Part shown: piece by piece, positions 11,189-20,305 of the stretch
Layout of the letters: the number at the start of each line of letters is the position of its first letter
Position numbering within the stretch: the stretch's first letter is position 1
Assembly (NCBI RefSeq): GCF_035046485.1
Contig: NC_085138.1
Span: 269,247,694-269,311,693 of the forward strand
Direction of reading: 5' to 3'
DNA from: Aedes albopictus
Lineage: Eukaryota > Arthropoda > Insecta > Diptera > Culicidae
DNA: 64,000 nt
Position numbers and translations under genes: made by a program
The notes under the pieces: model-generated
Told to the model about the DNA's origin: nothing
What the model saw: the letters and a program-made list of their open reading frames with translations, nothing else
The model's database searches: none

Positions 11189-12735
11189 GATGTCTGTATG
11201 TGTGTATGTATGTGTGTGTATCTCATGTGTATGTATGTGTGTGTATCTCATGTGTATGTATGTGTGTGTATCTCATGTGTATGTATGTGTGTGTGTGGTC
11301 ACTCACTTTGAAGACACTTCTCATTGGCTGATTTCTCGGATTTTAGCATAAATCGAACCGGAATTAAGCCCCATTGTTTTTGTTTGCTATTGAAATTGGT
11401 TCGGATCGGTGCAGGCGTTCCGGAGTTATGGCCATTTTTAGTGATCCGGACCAGCACAGGCGGAAGTGGCCTAATGTGAAACTGCACATAACCTTATCAT
11501 GCGACAGACGTTTGTTATGAGGAAGATGTTCATCAGAGTCCAGAAATTTTGACCAGAAAATCCAAGATGGCGGACTATAATTCAAGATACTGCACACAAA
11601 CTTAAGATGGTGGACACAGAATCAAGATGGGTGCTGTTTTGTGGAGTTTTGAGCTTTGAAACTATGCAATATAGGTATATTTGGTATGGGGGAAGTGTTC
11701 GGAGTCCAAAAATGGTTACCAAAGAATCTGTAGTGGTTGATGATGATAGCTGTTTTATGCAGGTTTGAGTTCCAAATCTATGCAAACATACTTATGGTAT
11801 GGGGAAGACGTTCGTAGTACAAAACTAGAAAAACGGAGAATCCGTAATGGCGGTTCAAAATCCAAGATGATGATCGATCTCTCAAATAAGAACCTATTTA
11901 ATAGGATAATAGCATATTTGGTATTGGAATATGTCAAAAATTTAAAATATGTATTCAGAAAATCCAAGATGTCCGCTGTTTACGAGGTTCCATAAACCAT
12001 GTAATATGACTATCATTTGTATGAAAAAGAGTGCTGAACCTTGTCAAAAACTAGTAACCAGAAAATCTTAGACGGCGTGTCAAAATCCCATACGATGACT
12101 GCGCACATTAATACCCGAAAATTCCAGTATTTCAATAACGTCTTTTGTATAACGTTACTCAATGGTTTTGGGGAGATGAGCTTCCAGCGACATATTCTAT
12201 AAAATCATAATAGATGCCGTAAAATAATGGAAACAATAAAAAAAAAATATGAAACTGGGGTAAAACGGGCTCTATAATTCGCTTCAGAGCAATTGTCCTT
12301 ACACGAATCAGCACCAATCAATTCTTGAGAAAATTCGCTTTCAAATGAGCTATTGGTGGTCGCATAGAGTCTTGTATTTGGAAAGTTATTATTTTTTCCA
12401 CCTTTTGGATTGATTTCGCCCAACGTAGACTGTTTTATGTAGTTTTGAATGCTAGAACCAAGCAATATGGGTATATTTAGAATGAGAAATACGTGCGGAG
12501 TCTAAAAACGAGTATCATAACATCCAAGATGGTGTCTCAATGCTAGATGGCTCTTGTTTTCTAGAATCTATATTCCGAAACTTTACAATACAGATCGCTT
12601 TAGTAGCTGGGGAAGATATTCGGTGTCCAAAAATGATAACCTGAAAATCCTAAATGGCTTGTGTATTGTAGAAAGGATATTTTAAGTCAAGAGAAAGTCA
12701 CGATCACCGCTTGGTGGAATAATTGAGTTTTTTTT
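11189..12735. repeat. Minisatellite-bearing dispersed repeat, copy A
   Basis: It opens with a TGTGTGTATCTCATGTGTATG microsatellite, then the phrase GGTTCGGATCGG..GTTCCGGAGTTATGGCCATTT, which is also at 37207-37245. It continues with degenerate ~110-170-bp units built around GGGGAAGATGTTCGGAGTCC and AATCCAAGATGG (about 11518, 11690, 11800, 12482, 12607). It closes with GAGAAAGTCACGATCACCGC, matching the end of copy B at 39238-39280. The left part of the same copy, GTCACATACACCAATCAACTCAG, is at about 9148. R1-clade copy B is inserted between the two parts. Confidence 0.75.
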
Positions 12736-13190
12736 GCTCGTATTGCTTCAGTTTCAAAGCATTGTTTTTGATCATTCAAATTTTTCCCACACTGATCAAA
12801 TTTACTCCACTTAGCAGCTTTACCCAAAATCATTGTACTCCAGCTACCTAAGTAGTTTCACTGAAAATAAAACTTTGTAACAACTTCATCATGAGCATAG
12901 TGCTAATACTTTGCTTCTCTGAATTTCCCATTAATTTATCCGCCTTTTCACAATCATTTTCAATGAATGAACTTCATTGAAATGTCAGAAAACGAACAAT
13001 TAAAGCCGTATTCGTCGATAGCTTATCATGTCGGAATTCATAAATTAACCTTCAATCGCGGCGTCTGCCATTGTTTGTTAATATTATGCACGTAGGTACA
13101 TCCCGTGAATCGTTTCCTTCCTCACAGACAGACGCACAGTGGGACAAATTAAAATGAAAAGTGGGACATCGATATTTGCGAAACGTATTT

Positions 13191-13430
13191 CAGGGCAAAC
13201 ATTTCAATAGGTCCTATCTGCATTTGAGAGACTCTTTTCGTTCACTTTCTCTTTCAATTATTGCAATGTAATGGTACACTTTCCAACTAATTTTACAGTA
13301 CAAGTCAAAAGACGATTGTTTTGACCATCGTTCAATGCAAGGAGACAATCATGAAACAAATAAACAGCTGAGATATTAACGAAAGAGAGGGAAACCAAAG
13401 AGAGACTGCAGATAGGACATTTATGGCCTG
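13191..13430. mobile_element. MITE in unit 2 with an empty paralogous site in unit 1
   Basis: The ends are CAGGGCAAACATTTCAATAG and, inverted, ATAGGACATTTATGGCCTG; GTCCTATCTGCA/TGCAGATAGGAC extends the inverted repeat. ATTT occurs on both sides (13187-13190, 13431-13434), while unit 1 at 5015-5018 has a single ATTT in the same context (GATACAAATG follows). The insertion therefore postdates the duplication. Confidence 0.8.
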
Positions 13431-13967
13431 ATTTGGTACAAATGGCTAATCGAATTCTTCAGAAGTGTTTCATCAATATTCAAGTACTTTTTCAGAGAGA
13501 ATCCTTTACCGGTTAATGAAGAATGGATGGATGGGATTTACACTAAGAATAGAAACATTGCGGATGAACTTTTTTGAGTAACTTCGTCGGATGCGACAAA
13601 GTTTTATCTGGAAAACTAACTAGAGAACAACAATAGAAGCAAAATATCAAATTTAATGTTTCTTCCGAACAAATGTATCTTTTGATGGTTTCTAAACTTT
13701 CACGACCTTGTTTTTTCCAAATACTCTGAATTGTATGAAACTCACAAAAGTTCAGCTTATTTGACGCACTGGCTTAATTTCCCCAACAGCGGGTAGAAAA
13801 ATAATGAATCCCGGCATTTTTACCACAAATAGCAATTTTACACGATTTCTTAGAATTCGTCCCACTGTGCGACGGCTGCCTGCAAATCTACGGTGCAGGG
13901 AATTTTGCGCCATTTTTCAAGCGTGTTTATTGATTGGTTCTGGAATGAACGATTTGAAAACGTTGTC

Positions 13968-14010
13968 TTATCACACACTCGCAGGGCAGATTATCACGAT
14001 TTATCTGATT
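13968..14010 (+). promoter_or_regulatory. Conserved GATA-type site cluster upstream of gene 2
   Basis: TTATCA at 13968 and 13991 and TTATCTGATT at 14001 match the three sites of unit 1 in order and nearly in spacing. They lie 127-169 bp upstream of the ATG. No convincing TATA box was seen in either copy. Confidence 0.35.
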
Positions 14011-14136
14011 TACCATGCTTCATTTAAGAGCTTACGCCGTTGTGTTGGATAATATTTGCCGAAGAAATAACTTGGAGGCGTGTGTCCACTGCGAGTGACC
14101 ATTTGCGATAGAATCGGCTTAGGAGACGTGTTCAAA

Positions 14137-17100
14137 ATGTTTAGGATAGCGGTAGTGGCAATTTTTTCGGTGATAGTTTTAAGCGCAATTCCCAGCCTGG
14201 AAGCCAACCGCTGCCTTGGCAGGCCTGACGGTTTCTTCGTCAACGACTTTACAGCATGTGACGCCTTTTTCACATGCATCCGCCAAACTCCAGTGCCGGG
14301 GCGTTGCCCGGAGGGGTTCTACTTCAACGAGAATAATCAAATGTGTGACAACCCGTGGAATGTGATTTGTCTGCTTTGCGTTGGAACGGAAACTGAACCG
14401 GACACGGAGCCGGAAACTGAAACTGATGATCCGGAAACGGAACCACAAGAAGGTGTAGTTACGGAGTTCTTCCCGATCGAAAACGAATGCAGCATGTACA
14501 CGCTTTGTGTCAATGGTGTTGGATTCCTGAGAGAGTGTTCGGCCGGTTTGATGTTCGACCCCGTGGCTCAGCGCTGCGACCTGGAGGAAAATGTTGAGTG
14601 TGTGGAAAACATCTGCCCGAACAGTGTCAACCCGGCGGTAGCCTCTATGGTACCGGATCCGACGGATTGCTCTCAGTACTACATCTGCTTCAACAGGATT
14701 CCGAACGGACCACATACGTGCAATGCTGGTCTTCTGTTCGATCCCGTCAACAGGCGATGCGATCTGGAGGATAACGTCGAATGTGAGGTATGTGTTGCTT
14801 TCTAGTGTTGATGACTTGGCAAACTTTTGAAACTATCACCAAATTTTTTTGAAAAGTGATTGAATTGTGTTGTCCTCAGTGGTTTCAGAGGAGAAATGCA
14901 AAACAGTTTAAAAGAAAGGCACGCCAACAATCCTTTGTCCTGACTTGTACAAATTGTGACAAACTCTTGAAGGTTTTATCAGTGACAATTCAATACTTTT
15001 CTATCGTGAGTAATGAATGATTATGATTACAACTATTTGATGGTGGTTGTTCAACAGTAGTGTAGCAATGTTGGCAAACTCATAGATACCCCTCGATAAT
15101 CGCAGTGCTGTTTAAGAATCTTTCGTTTACATAGAAGGGAAAAACAAAAACGTTTTGATGGTACATCTTCAGCAGCGTTGCAGTGTTTACCTACTCGAAG
15201 ATACCCCTCGAAAATCGCAATGCAAGGCTTAAAAATCTCTAAACTCGTGGTGTACGATCTTTATCCTTTTATGTTTTAATTGGGACAAGCGTATGTCGCA
15301 TTGGGTGGATTGTCCCAAGTTCAGGTTGCAACATTGTCATTATTTTTGCGCCATGGTTGTAATTTGATTCAGTGCGCGTTTAAGAATCTCTACTTTTGCA
15401 TAGCACGCTCTATGTTATATTCTGTCTAAGTTGATACAATACTGCGTTGCAGTAGTGTATTGTTGGATAACTGCAAAGTCTCAACAAATAAAGATTGCGA
15501 CACTATTTGCTGTGTTTGACAATTTACTGGTTGGATAACTGCATTAGATTACGGACAGTGATAGAAATAGTAAACACAAATTTTTCTTCCACTTCGAGAT
15601 TCGCTGAAGTTCTTCTAATGTTTGCGAAGCTCATTGTATCATCAGGTTATTACCAGCCGACAACGTCCATGCAATTATGGAGGACAGTTTATTTACCTTC
15701 GTTTCTATTGAATACCGAGGAATCCTCTGAATGTGATTCTTCGCCGAGTGCACCGGATTCTGTCACCTCCTAACTGACTTACAGGGTACGGCAGGAAAAG
15801 AAATGAGAACAATTCAAAGCGTAGCTGTTTTGTATGTCAGTGTATCAGTCAATGTTTAGCACTACAAATATATATTTCACTTTCAATTTATGACGCCGAA
15901 GAAGCGACTATCAATTTGATGCGTGCCTAATTGATACGAGAGAAATGGATATTATAATAATAATATTATTTGTGTTTCAGTTAACAACTTCGCAGTACTG
16001 ATTCACAATCTAATATGCTCTCGTACTAGGAAAAATTAGTAAATTTTTTATGTCATTTAATTAATATTATTCAATTAGGCGTTTCAGCCAAATGACTTTA
16101 ACAGAAAAGCCTCGACATCTACAATTGTCGCTAACATACAAAATCGCGACGACGCATTGATACGATGCGATGGGAGCTCTCACCATGCTTATGCCTTGCA
16201 AATCTCAATAGCAGTCCAACGCAAGTCTTCGTCGGTCAGGCGCAGATATTTTAACAATCATGCTGAAAATCAAGCATAGCATGGTGAACTTCATTGAGAT
16301 ATACTGCCGTGAATCGCATATCAGTCCCATCTTTGCTGGATTTCCTATGCAAATGGGACTGATATGCGATTTACGGCAGTATAGCATTGCATCAGAAATT
16401 TGTTTTGGCTTTTTTCCGCGAATCCTTTGACAATTTTTACCATTTTTCTAATATTATTTAATTTCCTGCTTAGATTTCTCTAGTTATGTTTCATGAAATT
16501 AAGGCGAAACTGGAAGCATTTCCTCACTTTTTGGTTTTTGATTTTTTATTAAATAACGAAGCAATATTTTCAAAATCGGTTTTCGTGCGCATGTAGAGTA
16601 TGGATCAAGGTATCTTCTGATTTTTTTTTGTAGTGGAATTTTTTTTTCGTTTTTGCAGAAACCATTTTTGAATAAAATTTCACAAAAAAATGGTTTCTGC
16701 AAAAATGGAAAACATTTTCCACCTCAAAAAAATCAGGAGATACCTTGATCCATACTCTACATGTGCACGAAAACCGATTTTGAAAATATTGCTTCGTTAT
16801 TTAATAAAAAAATCACAAACCGAAAAAATGAGAAAATGCTTCCAGTTTCACCTTAATTAAAAAAATTGAAATACTGGCTAGAAGCCGAGAAGTAGACAGG
16901 AAATTCAGTTTAGATTCCATAAGAAATACTATCAAACATTTCACCACACAATCCTTAAAGAACATTCAGGGATGATGTGAACGGAGGATTTTTTTAGTAA
17001 TTTTAAAACGATTTCTCCATCATTAAACCGGATATTTTTTTTAAGAAATAACTCCTAGGAATCCACCTGGAATTGGAATGGGAATGGTTTTACCAATATT

Positions 17101-18235
17101 TTTGCAGTACAGCAGAATAAGCTTGTCCAAAGATTTCATCAGAGATTTTTCTTTGTATTTCTCTAGGAGAGATGTTACCTCATGAATTGTAACAGTAAAC
17201 TTTCCAGATTTTGTAAGAATAAACTAGCTCCTAGTCCCCGGCAAACTTTGTCTTGCCTACTGCATTTTTTAACGTTTCAAGTCCTTAGCCAAGTCCCAGT
17301 CCCCAAACCCGATTTTCAAAAACTCTCAATTTTTCCATGTTTTTTGCCTCATAAACCTTCCTTGGGTGAAAACTAATAAAACAAAACCCAGACAACCCAA
17401 ATCGGACCATCGTAAGTTATGCGTGGTCCCACGTATGCCACTGCAAATTTTATATACACCTTCACCAGTAATTTCACGTCCAGCTTTTCTTTTTCCTTTG
17501 AAGAAATAATAGATAAATTTGGAAGACTTGAAAAAATATTTTGGGACACTCCAAATCAGCCAAACTACTCCCAACAATAGAATTTCAGATCTACACTTGC
17601 AACAGTAGCCTTTTCCGCTAAATTAAAAAAAATGCAGATCAATTTTAATTATAGGACAATTTTATGCCTTTTTCTAGATTTTTTCTACCATCCTGTTGAA
17701 CAGCTCGATCTTACCCAAGTTTGGACCATTGATTCACAACTACTTGATCAATTTACAGAAAAATTTTGAGATTTTTTGATGCACTTTTCGAAAAGTTACA
17801 GCTAGTATACCATTTTTTGAAAAGTGAAAATTTTGTCTTTCCCGATCATTTTGTCTATCCCCTGTATTTTTCCCGCTTCATAAATGGAGAAGCCCTCTAC
17901 AATCAACCATGTTCACTGAACCTAACATTTTTTCTAATAATTCCAATATTTAGTAACTCACAAACTTCCTTCTTCTCAATATTCTACAGGTTGTCACGGA
18001 GCCCCCAACGGTTACTGATTGTCCACCGACTGGCCTTCACTACATTCCCGTGGAGGGAGAATGCTCTAGCTTCTTCATTTGCCTCAATGGGGAACAAATC
18101 GGCGAAGAAGTCTGCGCGGACGGTCTCATCTTCGATATCAACCTGAGAAACTGCCGGCCACGGACCGACGAAGGTTCGCAGTGTATCACCGATCCACCGG
18201 TCGAAGTTGCCAAACGCATTCTGGGCTTCAAATAG
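14137..18235 (+). CDS. Secreted four-domain CBM14 chitin-binding protein (gene 2)
   Basis: The CDS joins 14137-14787 and 17990-18235, both junctions in phase 0, giving 298 residues. The start was chosen for the signal peptide MFRIAVVAIFSVIVLSAIPS (cleavage near residue 23); an upstream in-frame ATG at 14080 lacks this. Exon 1 holds CBM14 domains 1-3 with acidic TEPE repeats between cysteines 1 and 2 of domain 2 (36 residues against 27 in unit 1). Exon 2 holds domain 4 (CPPTGLHYIPVEGECSSFF onward) and a short tail ending KRILGFK. The donor is GAG|GTATGT; the acceptor is TCTACAG|GTT after a pyrimidine tract. The 3.2 kb intron carries two inverted-repeat elements and a foldback fragment. There are about 19 substitutions against unit 1 outside the linker. 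Family knowledge suggests extracellular chitin binding, in the peritrophic matrix or cuticle; the tissue is not known. Confidence 0.9.
15058..16300. other. Intron sequence with a degenerate ~118-bp repeat
   Basis: GATACCCCTCGATAATCGCA (about 15087) recurs as GATACCCCTCGAAAATCGCA (about 15205), each followed by a TTAAGAATCT or TTAAAAATCT phrase; a weaker third copy is near 15385. A 92-codon open frame at 15495-15773 shows no recognisable domain and lies inside the intron of gene 2, so I do not call it a gene. Confidence 0.5.
16301..16382. mobile_element. 82-bp MITE, TACTGCCGTRAATCGCATAT ends
   Basis: Almost the whole element is an inverted repeat: ATACTGCCGTGAATCGCATA with TCAGTCCCAT, then a ~22-bp loop, then ATGGGACTGATATGCGATTT and ACGGCAGTAT. 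TA at each end is compatible with a TA target. It lies within the intron of gene 2. Confidence 0.8.
16499..16856. mobile_element. Foldback MITE flanked by TTAA (piggyBac-type target)
   Basis: The arms run from GGCGAAACTGGAAGCATTTC inward through ATCAAGGTATCT and AAACCATTTTTG, and return inverted to GCTTCCAGTTTCACC. TTAA borders both ends (16499-16502, 16853-16856). TTAA is the piggyBac target duplication; without a transposase the assignment is structural only. Confidence 0.8.
17705..17866. mobile_element. Fragment of the TACAGGGGATAGAC foldback family
   Basis: It matches the right arm of the full element at 59979-60865: CCCAAGTTTGGACCATTGAT, TGAAAAGTGAAAATTTTG, CCCGATCATTTTGTCTATCC and the terminal CCCCTGTA at 17866. 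Only one arm is present. It ends about 120 bp before the acceptor of gene 2 exon 2. Confidence 0.8.
17990..18235 (+). CDS. Terminal exon with the fourth CBM14 domain; shared 3' exon candidate
   Basis: The exon has 81 codons and a stop and is entered in phase 0. It begins VVTEPPTVTDCPP and carries all six CBM14 cysteines (C at TDC, GEC, FIC, EVC, RNC and SQC), with the aromatic SSFFIC core. Both upstream first exons (ending at 6218 and 14787) are in phase 0, so either would read into it without a frameshift. I found no second copy of this exon between 6219 and 13190. It is followed by AATAAA at 18271. Confidence 0.85.
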   Translation, partial: VVTEPPTVTDCPPTGLHYIPVEGECSSFFICLNGEQIGEEVCADGLIFDINLRNCRPRTDEGSQCITDPPVEVAKRILGFK

Positions 18236-18270
18236 AAGTTTGAAGTTGCCTTCAAAGTAATTACAAATCG

Positions 18271-18276
18271 AATAAA
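18271..18276 (+). terminator. Polyadenylation signal of gene 2
   Basis: AATAAA lies 36 bp after the stop codon, followed by a T-rich stretch (CTTGTTTCACTTTTTAATG). It is the first such hexamer downstream. Confidence 0.65.
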
Positions 18277-18719
18277 TTAGTACAACCTTGTTTCACTTTT
18301 TAATGGGTACAACGTATTAACTTTATTACTAATTGTAGAAATATACGTAGTTTTATTTTTAATTACATTGTTTATTTGAAATGTGTATTTCTCCTTCTGT
18401 CCCTAACATCGGGTTGAACACTCTATGTACTACTATGCCCCTTTTTATGAATTAACAACGACTTAATGCCTTGTGACGAAATGTGGACGTCAGCCTCTCG
18501 ACGGACGGACAAATGTGATTGAAAGGTAGTAACCGCTCTTCGATGAGCACTTCAACAGCGTGCAGAGTGTTAGCGACGAACCAAAGTAATGCATATTTCA
18601 CGCTGGGAAAACGTAAGGATGCCATTTTTCAGCACAAAATTATTCTATTAGCTGGTGAGGAGCGTTCAGAGCTTTCATAAACCACATGGACAAAATATTA
18701 GTCATCTCAAATCCCATCT
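18277..18719. other. No gene recognised downstream of gene 2
   Basis: Probable 3' flank of gene 2 and the undefined 3' edge of the RTE-like element that follows. No repeat or RNA signature was identified. Confidence 0.4.
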
Positions 18720-19360
18720 TCTCTCTGGTAGAGCATGGTCCTAAGCGGTCCTCCTCGAGCATGGTCCATGTCTCGTGCCCGTAGAGGATCACCGGTCTTA
18801 TTAGCGTTTTGTGCGTGGGTGAATCTTTTTCGACCGCAGTTTCTTCTGGAGCCCGTAGTAGGTCCGACTTCCGCTGATGATGCGCCTCCGAATTTCACAG
18901 CTCACGTTGTTGACAGCCGTCAGTAAGGATCCGAGGTAGACGAATTCCTCCACCACTTCGAAAGTATCCCCGTCTATCGTAACATTATTACCCAGTCGGA
19001 TCCGGTCGTGTTCGGTTCCGCCTACCAGCATGTAATTTGTTTTTGAGGCATTCACCACCAGTCCGACCTTTGCTGCTTCACATTCCAGGCGGGTGTACAC
19101 TGTACAGCTCTGCCACCTGCTGTAAGTATCGGTCAGCCAATCGGGAGCGTCCAAGAGACTCCCCGACTCAACTGCCTCAGGGTCGGCACGCCTACCGTTA
19201 ATTTATCGCGGGATGGGGAAATTTCACACTAGACCCAGGAAAACCACAAGCACTGCACTTTTCAAAAAACTCCCACTTTATTCTATCTTTCTTAACTGTT
19301 TATTCTGTCACAAGTTTGGCCTACTCCTTATCCTGCACTTTTTCCAACTTTCTTATGCGT

Positions 19361-19604
19361 TACACACCAAAAAATCGATTGAGGGTTTCAGCAAAATTTT
19401 GCTGAATTTTGCCGAGCTGAAAGTTTCAGCAATAAATTTGCTGAAATTCAGCAAAATTTGCTGATTTGTTCAGTAAACTCTGCTGATCATCAGTAACGTT
19501 TTGCTGAATTCAGCAAACTTTGCTGAAAGTTCAGCAAAAAATTTTGCTGGACCCTTCAGCTCGGCAAAATTCAGCAAAATATTGCTGAAAGCGTTTGGTG
19601 TGTA
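19361..19604. mobile_element. MITE built of TTTGCTGAATTCAGCA-like palindromes
   Basis: The terminal repeats are TACACACCAAA and TTTGGTGTGTA. Between them CAGCAAAATTTTGCTGA-type short palindromes repeat about ten times, and TTTGCCGAGCTGAAAG is mirrored by CCTTCAGCTCGGCAAA. A TA target is plausible. Confidence 0.8.
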
Positions 19605-19805
19605 ATCTGACCTTTTCTCTTCGTCGGGGCCCCTCTGCTCCTCACCAACCACCTGACCACGCTTTCCTCGCACCCTAGTAAAGGCTGCCGATGTTCTCCG
19701 TTGGTTCTTCACGGCTTTGGCCACGTCTGGCCACTTTCTGCTTCTGTGACGGCTGTAGGGGCTCTCGCTGCAGCTTCCTGGGACCTTCCCACGCGTCCTA
19801 GGCTA

Positions 19806-20305
19806 CCCGAGCAAAGGCCAATTACCGACGATCAATATGCGATATCGGTTTGTTTGAGATAAGAGGTAAAAGTACTGAAAATAATAGCAAACATTTGTTC
19901 TTGAACCATCTAACCAATAGCATAATTTGATATTTGAAGATCAATTAAATAGCTCACTGCTATTGGGGGCCATCCATCCATAAACCACGCGATCACCTTA
20001 GGGGGAGGGGGGGTTCCGGTAAAGACCACGGTCCATACATTTTTATTTTTTTTTTGTATGAACGAATGACCACGCAGGGGTGGGGGGGGGGTGGTTCGGA
20101 ATCTCCCAAAAAATGGTCACGTGGTTTATGGACAGCCCCTTGGTTAGATCTTACCAAGAGCTAAATGTGCTATGATGATGATGTACCAGGAGTAAAATTG
20201 AGATATTATTTTCAGTACTTTTAACTCTTATCTCAAACAAACAAATATCACTTTTTAATCTCCGTTTCAAAATATGCTATTATTGAGCTTTTTTCCTCTG
20301 CTCGG
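19806..20305. mobile_element. TIR element of the CCGAGCAGAGG family, copy 1
   Basis: The outer ends are CCCGAGCAAAGG and CCTCTGCTCGG. A longer inner inverted repeat runs from GATATCGGTTTGTTTGAGAT and AGTACTGAAAATAAT to its complement ending at about 20249. A GGGGC-type MITE (19965-20139) is nested in the loop. The same outer repeat bounds 52607-53824. Confidence 0.65.
19965..20139. mobile_element. MITE of the GGGGCTGTCCAT family, copy 2
   Basis: The ends are GGGGGCCATCCATCCATAAA and its near-inverse ending GTTTATGGACAGCCCC. CACGTGGTCA-type subterminal motifs and long G runs are shared with copy 3 at 59654. It is nested inside the element at 19806-20305. Confidence 0.85.

Larger units (their letters stand above)
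12822..15057. repeat. Segmental duplication unit 2
   Basis: This is the paralogue of 4657-6265 plus 8935-9140. It differs from unit 1 by a 240-bp MITE insertion (13191-13430), by extra sequence near 13720-13830, and by lacking the 6266-8934 block of unit 1. It carries the promoter and first exon of gene 2. Confidence 0.9.

Noticed and set aside
14179..14715. 178-codon minus-strand frame opposite gene 2 exon 1
   Set aside because: Shadow of the CBM14 coding exon; no domain, and the plus-strand reading has signal peptide, cysteine pattern and splice sites.
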